From: Mesodorylaimus sp. YZB2_4
Lineage: Eukaryota; Nematoda; Enoplea; Dorylaimida; Dorylaimidae
Length of the DNA: 64,000 nucleotides
Assembly: GCA_030248295.1 (NCBI GenBank)
Contig: JASANH010000212.1
Coordinates: 124,001 to 188,000, forward strand
Direction of reading: 5' to 3'
The notes under the pieces were generated by a model. The model made no database searches and had not been told where the DNA came from. It saw only the letters and a program-made list of their open reading frames with translations. Positions 39,272-49,698 of the stretch are shown here, in pieces (the stretch's first letter is position 1; each line of letters opens with the position of its first letter). A program made the translations under genes and the position numbers.

Positions 39272-39439
39272 CGAGGTCAACAAAGGCTAAATTTAACTTC
39301 CAAAAAAAGTCATGCGGCCCGGCATAAATTCCGCATAGGGGTTACACACGCATACTCCCACATTCGAGTATACATAGTAAATACTGTATTTCTAGTGCTA
39401 ATATATCCATATTCGGCTTTTACAAAACAAGACCTGCTT

Positions 39440-39498
39440 CTGACATTGCGTGACGCGGTATCTTAAAACGGGAACGTGTGATGCCGCTGATAAGAAGG
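39440..39498 (+). promoter_or_regulatory. Candidate SECIS element in the GPx 3' UTR
   Basis: About 170 bases after the stop codon. GTGA (39450-39453) can form the non-Watson-Crick quartet with TGAT (39479-39482). Eleven bases later comes AAAA (39465-39468), the expected place for the conserved A pair. Flanking C/G-rich bases (CGCG with CGTG) pair for helix II, and GC/GC plus CTTCT/AGAAG can pair for helix I. The spacing fits the RUGA-N11-AA rule, but helix II is imperfect. Confidence 0.5.
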
Positions 39499-39852
39499 TG
39501 GTCGAACTTTGTGACGAATAAAATGTTATCACAAGATTCGAATACTCACTTTATTCTTAAGACTCATGTGCTCCGTATATTAGGTGTCGAAGAAGGATTT
39601 GTCAGAAGCGAAACGAAAACAAAAAATGCATCATGTGCAGCGTAACTACAGTATACCTACTGCAACAATCCATATACAGTAGAGCACGCAATAACATTCA
39701 CTTAGACTCAGGCATCTGCAGCGCATGCCTGAGTGCAGAAATCCTGACGTCGCACTCAATCTTATCAAAAAAGCGCCAAGTAGAGTGCTAGAAAAACCGG
39801 CCAAAAAAAATGCAGAGATTAAAAACAGATCATTCGTTTTAAAAATAAAAAC

Positions 39853-40050
39853 CTTACATCAAGCAAGCGCAAGGGCTCACAAAAGGGAGGCCTCAATTTG
39901 TCAAAAGCATTATAATTCAACTACTGATAGCCATTGGTTTTTGATGCATGCTAACGACTAGAAAACATAAAGAGCAGCCTAGAAACCACTTTGCGTCGAT
40001 AAAAGCGGGGCGCTCAGTTTCACAAGCGCTCGCTTTGACGAATCGTGAAC
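39853..40050 (+). repeat. ~190-bp direct repeat, left copy
   Basis: Alignable with 43790-43985 over its whole length with small gaps. Shared words include GCCTCAATTTGT, AGCCATTGGTTTTTGA, AACATAAAGAGC and ATAAAAGC with a GGGC-rich trailer. The GATAAAAGC and CAGTTT words suggest a core promoter. Confidence 0.65.
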
Positions 40051-40518
40051 GATACTCGACGATGTAGTGGTCTCTTGTTCGGCAAACGAGCAACATCAAC
40101 GAACAGGGAATGCAACGTTGCGCCTTGCGTCTTGTAGGTTTTTGCAATGTACGTTGTCACACTCTGTTTTGTCCTTGATCCCAGTTATGGCTCCTCGTTT
40201 TCATTCTTTTTTTTCTCGACAGCTGTGTATTGGATATATAAAATTCCCAGGTTCACCAAGTGCGGGCACAGAGTGAGATAAGGAAGGAGGCTGGACGTTT
40301 GAAAGCAGACCCTCATTTTCTGTCGTTGCCCTGTGTATAGGGTAGAGCATCAGTTTAAGCTTGACTGCAACAAAGGCGAAAAGAATAACCTCATTATTTT
40401 CATAAAAGTCTGTTGTAAAAGACGAAAACTTTTAATGCTGATAGTGGCTAGTAATGACTAGCATGGATGGTCTACGGCCGCAGAAAAAGTGCCTTACATC
40501 ATGACTTGCGTGCGTGAC

Positions 40519-40605
40519 TGATCACATTTGATGCTGCATACTGCATGAAATGTGATCAGCCACACACAGATGCATGCCGACGTTGCATCTGTGTGTGGTT
40601 GATCA
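40519..40605. repeat. Two overlapping inverted repeats
   Basis: First: TGATCACATTT (40519-40529) with AAATGTGATCA (40548-40558), perfect. Second: a 22-base arm at 40553-40574 pairing with 40584-40605 with one mismatch (core CCACACACAGATGCA). The TGATCA ends are shared, so the two hairpins are mutually exclusive at the overlap. Confidence 0.75.
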
Positions 40606-40859
40606 CAAAGCCTCAACACATCTGTGCCTCAAATTGCCTCAAAGCGCAGTGTGAGTAACATGCTGTTTAGTGTGCAGAGTGAATAAAATGCGAAGGATAC
40701 ACGCAGCTACTGTGTAAAAGGTGCTAAGCAAAGAATGCTGACAACAAGCCCAAACCATAAAACCCTAGTTCTCCGCATGGCGCAGACTGGCATTCTGTAG
40801 AGCAAGTAAATCGGGATTTACAGGATGGATTACCTGGAGCCCGCAGTCAGGCAAGGCAG

Positions 40860-42986
40860 AACGTACGAAAGTCAGCGATGTCACCAATGGAGACCTTTAT
40901 CGCTCTTTTGGAAATAATCCAGACAACGAAACTCTGTGGATCAGCTTAATAATGAATGCTGATGATGCCCGCCCACTCCATGCTTGTACGGGAAGTTTAT
41001 GGCCTGTAAATTCAGTTATAGCTGAAATGCCGCCGAAAATTCGTTACGCTTCTGAAAACTGCGTCGTGTGGGCCATGTGGCTAGGTGTGCAAAAGCCAGA
41101 ATGGAAAATCTTGTTGCAAGTAAGACAATTTTTCATAATTTCTTATTCCTCTTTCATGACTTTGTCAACTTGTTTGCCAGGATCCATTAGCGGAACTTGA
41201 TCGATTGCAAAAAGTTGGTATCGCCTGCAATATCGGCAATATCCGGGTCATCAGAGTCAGACTTTCAGCGACGGTTTGCGATTTGCAGCCAGAGCCAGCT
41301 TATTTGAGCACACACAATACAATAGATCTTTCGGATGCATGGATTGCTTGGACGTGGGCATGAAGGTTGACGGCTCATTCATTTCGCCATACGCATTTAT
41401 TTCGCCAGAAAAAACTATTGAATAGTATTTAAATGCGTATCAACATCTACAGGTATTGCTTTTTGTCGAAATAGCTTTTATTTAAATTAATTAACCCAGC
41501 TGGGTCGGGGCCGCCTTTTTGTAAGAACTAGTAGTGTAGGAAATGCAAAAGGAGGCATGTGGCTGGTGTTTTGCCGGGGCTTTTTTCTCTGCATTGCTCA
41601 TTGTTCGCATGTTTTTCCCTGCTTTTCAGTCTCGACGCGGTGACTGTGAAGAGCCGATCATGGGTGTCAAGGCGGAATCAGTCCTCGCAATGTTCATGGA
41701 TCTTGCTGAGCAAAACCCGCTCGATTTCATGCATCAAGCACCGAGGTGTTGTTGATCGAATTTTGGTGGCTCTTCTTGTTCCAACGTCACGTGCAACTCG
41801 TATGGAATGGAATATCGGCAATAGTAAGAAAGATTTCGATCATCTGAGCAAATTGCAATCGGAGGTATACTGTGCTTTATTCCATTTCGAGCTTGTTCTT
41901 CTACAGATCTACAGTAGCTTAAAATAATTCAGGTTGATTTCCGTACGAATTTCGAAGAACTGTGCAGCCGATGGATCGCTGGAAACAAAGCAAAGTGAGC
42001 GAGTACAAGAATATGATTTTATACCCCATGATCCCCATTTTTAAGAATGTGCTGCTATCTCGTGGCGATAACTCAGTCAATTTCTGGCATTGGCTTGTCC
42101 TCTACAGCGATATTTGCCGTCGTCTGACGCAGGACGAAGTGCTTTATTGCGATTTAATATCGTTGGAGAATTTGATTGAAAGTTGGCAAAAACTAGTTCC
42201 GGAATCCCTGGGTGAAAAGAATTCTACTTTCAATATCCATGCCACCCGCCATATGCCAAAATGTTCGTTTATTGGGCCCCGTGCATAATTATGGCGCTTT
42301 TGCCTTTGAGGTGAGTCAAGAGTTTTAATATAAACTCCCACCTGACTAGGATTTTTCAGGGTTTCCATGGGCTGTTTGTGCAGCTCGTTAGCAATGCTCT
42401 TGGAAGCATAAATCAAATCGCTGAACGGCTTGCCCTGCAAGAGTACTGTTATCGATGGACTGCCGAGGAGATGAAATCGAACAGCTCGATATCAACTGCC
42501 ATTTCTATAGTTATTGGAGGTACTGCCTGAACGTATTACTGTGTATGAGCAAGTCTTATGTCTGTAAACATGCTTACTATTATTTTATGTTTTAGATAAG
42601 CAACCATTCTCAGCGCATGGCGAAATAGTTAATGGACCGATCCCTCTCGCTGTGAATGATGCACTTCTTGGAATTTATGGTCTTTCTCGGCATGACTGTA
42701 AAGCATTTTCAAGAGCAGTCGCCAAGGGTATTACTTTACACTCGCTCAGTTACAGCAAAAGGAAAAACCCGTGCAGTTATGTTGGATATTTTCGCAACAA
42801 AGGTGTCGATTTGCGCGGGGAAATCATTCAGTTTGTTACTGGGAGTGCAATCGTTTACGCTTATTTGCGTAAGTACGATTTAATATTTGATAACATTGTG
42901 CATGATTCGGTTCCGACAAATGCTATCCTGAAGCGATTATGGAAAAAAAGAGTATGGAGGTTTTTTCAAGGTTTTTGCGAGGACTG
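40860..42986 (+). pseudogene. Intron-bearing transposase relic, tnp2/CACTA (EnSpm) type
   Basis: The translation resembles the tnp2-like transposase family found in CACTA elements. DVTNGDLYRSF is followed by TGSLWPVNSVIAEMPPKIR and WLGVQKPEWKILLQ. After an intron-like gap (41119-41181) comes PLAELDRLQKVGIACN. Later are IMGVKAESVL...PLDFMH (41660-41740), DEVLYCDLISLENLIESWQ, then YGAFAFE and GFHGLFVQLVSN across a 47-bp intron (42311-42357), and a C-terminal ORF from 42652. Frameshifts near 41740 and 42260 and stops show that it is broken. It lies between two copies of a ~190-bp direct repeat. I infer the family from motif order only. Confidence 0.6.
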
Positions 42987-43164
42987 ATAACTGTTTCTTG
43001 CTGCCCTTGTCGTCGTTTCAATGCTTGTGTATTACTGTTGTCGTAGGGATTCACTTTTTTTGACTAATGTCGCACATTCTTATGAACATAATTAATTTTA
43101 TGAATGCCTTTCCCTTTACGTATTACTGTGTACGGAAATATACAGCACATGTGAAGCGCTTGTG

Positions 43165-43380
43165 TCGAAGATAGCGTTTTAAGTGCCAAAGCTGCTCTTG
43201 CCAAGAGTGACAGAACTTCTTGTCAGCTCTTGTGAGCCTCTTGCAAAAGCTAATTTCCTGACAAGACATGCAAGAAATCTTACACGTCTTGTGAGTTCTT
43301 GCGACTTGCAAGATTACTCACACGAAAAACAAGCTCTTGCAAGAAATCTTGCAAGTTTTGGCAAGTGCTCACAAGAGCGG
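43165..43380. repeat. Cluster of CTTGCAAG/CTCTTG motifs
   Basis: At least ten variants of TCTTG(C/T)(A/C)AG and its complement occur in about 200 bp, on both strands. They sit 180 bp beyond the transposase relic. Such subterminal motif clusters are usual in CACTA elements, so this may mark the right end of that element. Confidence 0.5.
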
Positions 43381-43789
43381 TCGACGTTAGACAATATCCC
43401 TGATTCAACTGGCTGAGAATCACCTTTCGATCTCCTGTTTTTATGCTTATACTCATGCACTTACTGAGCGCGGATAAACTTGAGGGTGCATCGACCATTA
43501 CGCAAACTTGTCCACCTTGTCGGTAGTCGAGCATTAGCCAGTATATGCGCAGAGGCAGGCTCCTTGTCCGACATGGACCACCACCTGCTCCAGTTTTCAC
43601 CTTATCGAGTCCTTTTTGTAGATGCCGGGTAGACCAGCCATCCTATAAGCCGACTGCTAGCCACCACCGGCATTGGACGGTCTAACAGATTTTCGTCCGT
43701 AGGAACACTTCTTTATGGAAATAATCCGTATATATAATTTGCCCACAGATAGATCAAAGATGAAACAGGTACATCACTTATTCTAAACA

Positions 43790-43985
43790 GCCTACATCAA
43801 GAAAAGCACGAGGACTCACAAAAAAAGAAGCCTCAATTTGTGAAAAGCATTGTAAATCAAGTTTTGCTAGCCATTGGTTTTTGAAACAATGCTAACGATG
43901 AGGGAACATAAAGAGCCACTATATAATCCACTATAAAAGCAGGGCTTGCTCATCGTCAGTTTGACAAGCGTTCCAGAGACGGCAA
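43790..43985 (+). repeat. ~190-bp direct repeat, right copy, with TATA-like box
   Basis: Matches 39853-40050. A clean TATAAAAG lies at 43932-43939, about 120 bp before the ATG at 44054, so this copy may act as the promoter of the GPCR-like gene downstream. Confidence 0.6.
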
Positions 43986-44053
43986 AATTTGTTGTGTTGT
44001 TTCTTTTCTCTGAAACACAAGGCCTCCTTGGTTTTGGATATTGTCGTATAGGA

Positions 44054-45218
44054 TGGAAAAGGCCGCAGCCCAAGCCGAGTTGTTATGCCCAGAATTCAAC
44101 CTAACGGCAGATATAGATCTACTTTATAATACGACGAACTTTGCCAGCCCTATTCACCAATTACCAGACATTTTATGCCAGAGTCGAGCCATCGCCAGCG
44201 ATATTTCCTTATTTTATTAAACTGCTAACTTATATTTGTATTTTTGCTGTTCTGTCCTTTGCTTCATATGCGCAACAGCCGCTGTTTTTGTTTTCACACT
44301 CGACGAATATCGAAGTGGAGAGTTCACAGGTTATAAAACCATTAATGTGGCTGAAATGCTTGACGCGTTACTTTTCTTTCTGAATTTCCTTATTCGTTAC
44401 AAATCAGGAACAGCTGTAACCAATGCTTCTGGGCATGGTACTCAGCCTATATTTTTGCCAAGCAAGAATTCGCTGTTCCCCTCTTTGTTGAAATGATTGT
44501 TATTTGGATATGCATTCGAACAACTGTGGCATTTAACTTTCCCTCTCTATATAGCTTGCTCAGTCGGTACCTCAGAGCCTCTGTTGTGCTGTGCATTTTT
44601 GCCTTTTTGTCGATTGCCGTATATTTTCCAGTAGCGATCAGCTCGACATTTCACTATAATCCATCGCTTGGGGAATATGAATTTCATAAAACGTCGATTT
44701 GGCTGAGCGAAATTGTTTCGGCTTACCTATATGGCCTTAGGTTTATGTCCTTGGTCAAATTGGCCATTTTACTTTTGACTTTGGTGGCTACAGCTTGCGG
44801 CTTTTTTCGTTTAAAAAAGAGGCTAAGAACGATAACACAGCCGCGTAGTGGAACTACGGCTCGCGAGCAAAGCCGGGCTAGAGAACAAATCAGCAAAAAC
44901 AATCAACTTTTCCAAATGCAGTTGTCTGAGTCACTGCTTCTCTATTTTAACTCCCTGCTGCTCTTTTCAATAGGACTATTCTCTTTTGAATTGGATCACA
45001 CAAAATTATCGCATATGTCCTATGAGGAGGCGCAGGATAATCTCTACTTTTCCAAAATATATATGCACCTAGGGCGCGCGCACACTTGCTTTTTTTTGCT
45101 TTATCATTCCACACATTTCCTGAGATATCTCTTTTTTTCAAAGTCATTCAAAAAGGCCACGATGAAATCCCTGAAATCAGTTTTTGCGCGACTTTATCAA
45201 CTGAATGTGTTTAGATAA
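44054..45218 (+). pseudogene. Rhodopsin-type GPCR-like gene, apparently rearranged
   Basis: The ATG at 44054 starts an N-glycosylation-rich segment (NLT, NTT) that stops at TAA 44216-44218. A frame open from about 44362 to 45218 encodes what look like TM3-TM7. TM4 is around CIFAFLSIAVYF, TM5 around FMSLVKLAILLL with a basic third loop (RLKKRLR), TM6 around LYFNSLLLFSIG, and TM7 is YHSTHFLRYLFFSKSFKKA. TM1 and TM2 are not found. In their place, 44200-44400 holds a frameshifted fragment resembling TM4 and the second extracellular loop (CIFAVLSFASY, EYRSGEFTGYKT, INVAEMLDALLF). Either the gene has introns I could not place or it is a mosaic pseudogene. The ligand is unknown. Confidence 0.5.
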
Positions 45219-46007
45219 GTTCACACATTCACTTGATATAGTCGCTCAAGGTTTAATCGCGCCTTTTTTGGAGAACTTTGGAGAAACAAGACATCTAAGA
45301 AAATGTATTGAATGATGAAACTGGAAAAAAACAAGTGTGTGCGCGTAAAAGGTGCATATTTACTTATACTTCAGAATACTAGAGATTACCCTGCGCTTCC
45401 TTATAGGGCATGTGATATCTTTGTATGATCCAACTCGAAAGACACCAGTCTCACAGTAGTCGGGTTCATTCAATTATTACATATTTTTCATGCATTTATT
45501 GTGCACGTTTAAGAAATGCGTAAACATCCTGCAAAACTTACTGTTTGTATTTATTTAACTGATATTATAATATATTGACAACACTTTTCTAGGTACGTTT
45601 CTGACTTCTATGTGTGAGTTCTCCATTGTATACACCCTTATACATACAAAGATGTGCATCTGGCCATTCACAGACCTTTATAGCACAGGGCGCGATAACG
45701 CAGCAGAAGGTTCATACCATGTGGTTTGGCCTCTAGTTTCGGGTCCACCTGTACAAAACCATGCAATTTTATTATTAGCCTCTTGACGAGTGGGTGCATA
45801 AGCATAGAAGCACGAGCTTAGATATCCATTCAGTTGAGTAAAACGTTCTTGAAATGCCAGCGAGCGAATCATGGTGGGGCAAATGTTGATCCATTTGGCA
45901 AGCACACTTCGTAACAGCCGCCTGGACATTAACAAACCCGTCGTTTGCTAAGCGATCAAGAAAGCATTCAATCAGTGCCCCCTGTTAAAGCCGAGACCGC
46001 GATGTAC
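45219..46007. other. Spacer after the GPCR; one protein-like minus-strand ORF
   Basis: On the minus strand, an open stretch from an acceptor-like site near 45926 down to 45678 encodes RSVLAKWINICPTMIRSLAF and further protein-like sequence with two Cys. It could be an exon of the small secreted-peptide gene upstream, but the splice phases I tried do not join. Confidence 0.3.
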
Positions 46008-46148
46008 TTATACAATGTTTCCACCACTAGGCTCCGCTAATTTATTGTCCGGCCCCAGCGGGCTGCTCATACGATCAAAAGATGCTGGGTTGGACATGGA
46101 AAACTGGGCGCTAGCCAGGACAGTGAGCAAGAACAGCACAGTCAGCAT
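46008..46148 (-). CDS. Short secreted peptide precursor (hypothetical)
   Basis: A 46-codon ORF starts with a good signal peptide (MLTVLFLLTVLASA) and continues QFSMSNPASFDRMSSPLG, ending in a TAA. Just upstream is an acceptor-like TTTATTTGCAG, which suggests a spliced 5' leader. The predicted mature peptide has no Cys. A GTATAAG donor-like site overlaps the last codons, so this may be only the first coding exon of a longer gene. Family not recognised. Confidence 0.4.
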   Translation of the reverse strand: MLTVLFLLTVLASAQFSMSNPASFDRMSSPLGPDNKLAEPSGGNIV

Positions 46149-47691
46149 GTTGACTCGTTCGGGTGATCCTGCAAATAAACCAAATTGATGTACTCATACA
46201 ACAGAAAAGTATGGTTTGTAGGGTTTTGTTTGTAGAAGTGATGAGTGATACATTTTCAATATTAAATCCTAGGACTTGGCGCAACTACTGATCCTTTTCT
46301 GCTGCAGGACCGCATGACCTAAACATGGCCTACAAACACTACAGTGATTTCCTTGCAGCACGATTTTGTAAGTGGCGTAAACTGGACAGACGAAAAGTGT
46401 GCCATTAGATATACTGTATATATGAATAAAAAAAATGAAATGTTATCGATGATTGTGAGTAGACATTTATTACAAGAATATAGCGTTCATAGCCTTTAGA
46501 ATGTATCGCTTTCAGGGTTATGACCACCAGTTTGCTTTTTCCAAGTGCACAAGGATTATGCTCCATTAAGACAAGCTAACATGAATTCATTTTTCCTTTT
46601 TTTCATGAAGTAAATCGACGACGCGAGTTTTTATGAAACTTTTCCTTCTCCTCTAGGCATCTACTGCACGGGCAAAATGAAAATACCTGAATTCCAGAAT
46701 AGACTATGTATTTTTTGTATGAAACCGATTGCTGGTGGCGGTTATAATCAGTTTCTGATTAGGTCACTTCTTGTAACGCTGGGGATTTTCAATGTTTTTT
46801 CTTTTAACAACGATTTTCAAACTTCGTCTTTTGTTCATACTAAGGAATCTCATATTGTTCTCGTTTTCTCTGATCTAAGCTAGAACCTTCCCGCTTTCTT
46901 ACCTCTCTTCTTCGCTCTCTGCTACTCTCATATCGTTAGTGGAGAGATAAGCACAGAAAGGCGGTTCTGTTTTGCCTCTCACGGTTGTTTCACGGAGTGC
47001 TCGATATTTAATTCTTGTCTTTCTGGTTATGGGTTTATAATGGAGTTCCTTTCGCCAATTAAAAATTTTTGTGGTGAAGGCCGCTTTGCTTCTAGACGGC
47101 CGCTAGGTAAAGCTTTTAAGCAAGGCTGTCTGACGTGACCCTGACCTTGACCGAACCAAAAAAAATGTTCTTACCTGACCCACCTTGGCGAGGAATTGTA
47201 TATTTTCTGGCTCAGACTTTGACATCGATCAGACAAACAAATTTGCCTATATTGCACCTGGGACAAAGCTTCACTGTCTTTGCCTGTTTACCACGAAATT
47301 TTACTACAGCTTACAACTTTCTGGCATTACGCGTAATTTCACGCGCAGACCAAGAAATTGAATTTTGATGAAGCTCAAAAAGATGTGAAGCTGTTTTTGA
47401 CGGCTTCGGGTGAACTAAAAAGGCTTACACCCATTAAAAATCAAAAAATACAGCTTATTCGTTTGTAACAGCACTCCCTGTTCCAACTGCCTGCGGCGTA
47501 CTCGATTTATTTCCCTCATTTCGCAATGATAGCTTGCTAGCAAAAATACATCTTATTCGTTCATAACATTAATGCCTGTTCTAGCTGCCTGCCGCATAAT
47601 CGGTTTTTTTCCCACCACTCCAATCGCCGTACTCTACTGGGCTGGAAGTGGCTGGTACAGCCTGAATATATTGCGCCAATGAAGCCAAGTT

Positions 47692-47998
47692 TGGATATGA
47701 ACAAATGCGGGAGAGAGTGGCCGTGCATTTGTGTATGGCGTACGCGAGCAAGCACTAGGCTGGCACACAGTTGTCTTTGCAGCTTGGCTGGTAGGTTACT
47801 GGACGAGTAAGATAACTGCAATAGCACTAGACTCACAATCAGCAGGGCCCAGTTTCACAGTGAATAGTTTAGATTGGATATGGACATATAAACAAATGAG
47901 GAGAGAATGGCTATGCCACGGATCTGTGTCTGGCATACGCGAGCAAGAACTACAGTACGCTGGCCTGGCAAGAGTCGATGCAGCTAGGCTGGTAGTAG
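47692..47998. repeat. Two imperfect direct repeats about 180 bp apart
   Basis: TTGGATATG-ACAAATG-GGAGAGA-TGGC is followed by GGC(G/A)TACGCGAGCAAG and GGCTGGTAG in both halves (first copy from about 47692, second from about 47874). They may be a tandem duplication inside a decayed retroelement just upstream of the integrase fragment. Confidence 0.5.
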
Positions 47999-48090
47999 CG
48001 TTGATACCGTTTTGAAATAAAGATGCAGTTTCAGTTTCAGTTAAACACGCCAGTTAATCGATACCGGGAAAAAAAGAATTTTATCACCTA

Positions 48091-48447
48091 ATGCCTGAGC
48101 TTATAAGTGAAACATTGAACATGGCAAAACAACATATCTTGCTGGGGCAAGAAAGGCAAAAAGCGACTGTAGATAAGCACACACACGTACCCAAGATCCA
48201 TCAAGGTGATCTGGTTATGGTGTACGTCCCAGGCATAGCAAAAGGAAAGTCACCGAAATCGGCGCATTTGTATAAGGGCCCCTTCGAAGTCAAGGAAGTC
48301 GAATTGCCCTTGGTGAAGCTTGAGATGAAAAGTTTATGGGACAGAAAGGACAGTTCAAGTTTGGTTTGGATAAACATGGACCGACTGAAAAAGTTTAGAG
48401 GTTCTTATCCAACCAAGGAGTCTAGACCCTCTGGTGCGGCACCCTAA
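48091..48447 (+). mobile_element. Retrotransposon integrase C-terminal fragment
   Basis: 118 codons. MAKQHILLGQERQKATVDKH is followed by IHQGDLVMVYVP, GKSPKSAHLYKGPFEV and a WINMDRLKKF end. This is the pattern of the C-terminal part of Ty3/gypsy-type integrases (QGDLV...YxGPFxV). No protease, reverse transcriptase or LTR was found, so it is a remnant. Confidence 0.65.
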
Positions 48448-48588
48448 ACAAAATTTGCCAAAAGAGTAGTGGTAGCTGACGTTAGCTGATGAGTTGAAGC
48501 AAGAGAGGGAGGAGATGTAACGTGATGATGATCTGCGTCGAAATGGCAACAGTTCATTGTCAGGCATAATGAAGTGTTAAGCTGGAAG

Positions 48589-48710
48589 TATAGTTCGATG
48601 CGATGCGTCAAATAAGCTTGCGCTGCGACGTTTTAGGCACCTTTTTACATTGTCAGTTTACCCAAAAACGTCGCATCGCACGCTTATTTGACGCATCGCA
48701 TCGAACTATA
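48589..48710. mobile_element. 122-bp inverted-repeat (MITE-like) element
   Basis: The outer 29 bases (48589-48617, TATAGTTCGATGCGATGCG...) are perfectly repeated inverted at 48682-48710. A second arm (GCGACGTTTT / AAAACGTCGC) lies inside. The TA at each end could be a Tc1/mariner-type target-site duplication. The whole can fold into one long hairpin. Confidence 0.7.
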
Positions 48711-49698
48711 CTTTGGGCTTTATGAGTAATTTTGTCTGGCATTCGGGGCATGCAAAGTAGGCTTCATGACGCAGCTCTGGCAACCTTCGTTTAGCATTTC
48801 ATTTGCTAGGATTTTGCATTGTATTTCACGTTCGTATTGTCTCATTACGAAATGGCTTCAATTAGTGGATGGGCTAGAAAATGGTATACTGAATTTATAT
48901 ATTGCTGGTTACATGTGCCACGACATTTGTTCTCGAATCGTGATTAAAAATGAGGTCGCTATATAAGCAATGGTGTGTTTGGGTTTGGTGTCGGATACCT
49001 TATAAGTAAATGGTGAGTAGAGCTTGGGAGTCGTCGCTTTAGTAGCGCTGTTACAAGACATCGCTTCTGGAAAATTACTTTTTTGGCTTGAAATTACAAT
49101 TAGACCAGCCAAAACCATTACCGAAAAGACGGTGTAGAAGCAGGTCAGCTGCAGCACGCTTCTTTGTCAGTCCCCAAGCCCCGTCGCTGCGCATACCCGA
49201 CTTGGCGAAATACTTGATCGTGCTCATCGAGCCGATGTCATGATGGATACTTGCACTCCAAGCGTCGAATCTCCCAATCTTTTGCCGCCACAAACCGAGG
49301 GGATCAGAAAGTGGTTCTGGGCTCTCGGGCGGAACGGTGGATGAAAATACGAGTGAGGAGGAAAGAGCGTGGATCTAGATTTATTTCAGATATGTACAAC
49401 AAACCGTCGATTATGAGCTGGGTGAAAACTTCAGAGAGAGCTTCAAGGCAGGAAGGCGCAGTTCTAGCATCAGGCCCTACTGATCTCATTCTGTGTAACT
49501 GTATATAAACAGCGGTAAGTCTCAAGAACATGGACCGACAGCTGCGCAAACATGGCCAAATCAATGCTTTTCCTCTTACAAGAATGTTCATGTTTTCGCT
49601 AGCTTCTATGGCAGATATATACCCAGGTTTACTGAAGTATCTGCTACAGGGCCGAGGTGGACATCCAATCGTGCTGCTTTCGAAGCATTTTCGTCATA

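Larger units (their letters stand above)
39272..40835. other. Spacer with a direct repeat and two hairpins
   Basis: Holds the GPx 3' UTR and SECIS candidate, the left copy of the 190-bp direct repeat (39853-40050), and two overlapping inverted repeats at 40519-40605. An ORF at 39725-39961 overlaps the direct repeat and is not supported. Confidence 0.5.
46149..49698. other. Intergenic, repeat remnants
   Basis: Contains a pair of ~100-bp direct repeats (about 47692-47790 and 47874-47998), an integrase fragment and a 122-bp hairpin element. ORFs at 46677-46883 and 47135-47368 have no recognised features. Confidence 0.45.

Noticed and set aside
44493..45218. Complete single-exon membrane protein starting at ATG 44493
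   Set aside because: The same frame is open upstream to about 44362 and the ATG lies inside what appears to be TM3, so it is a partial GPCR and not a full protein.
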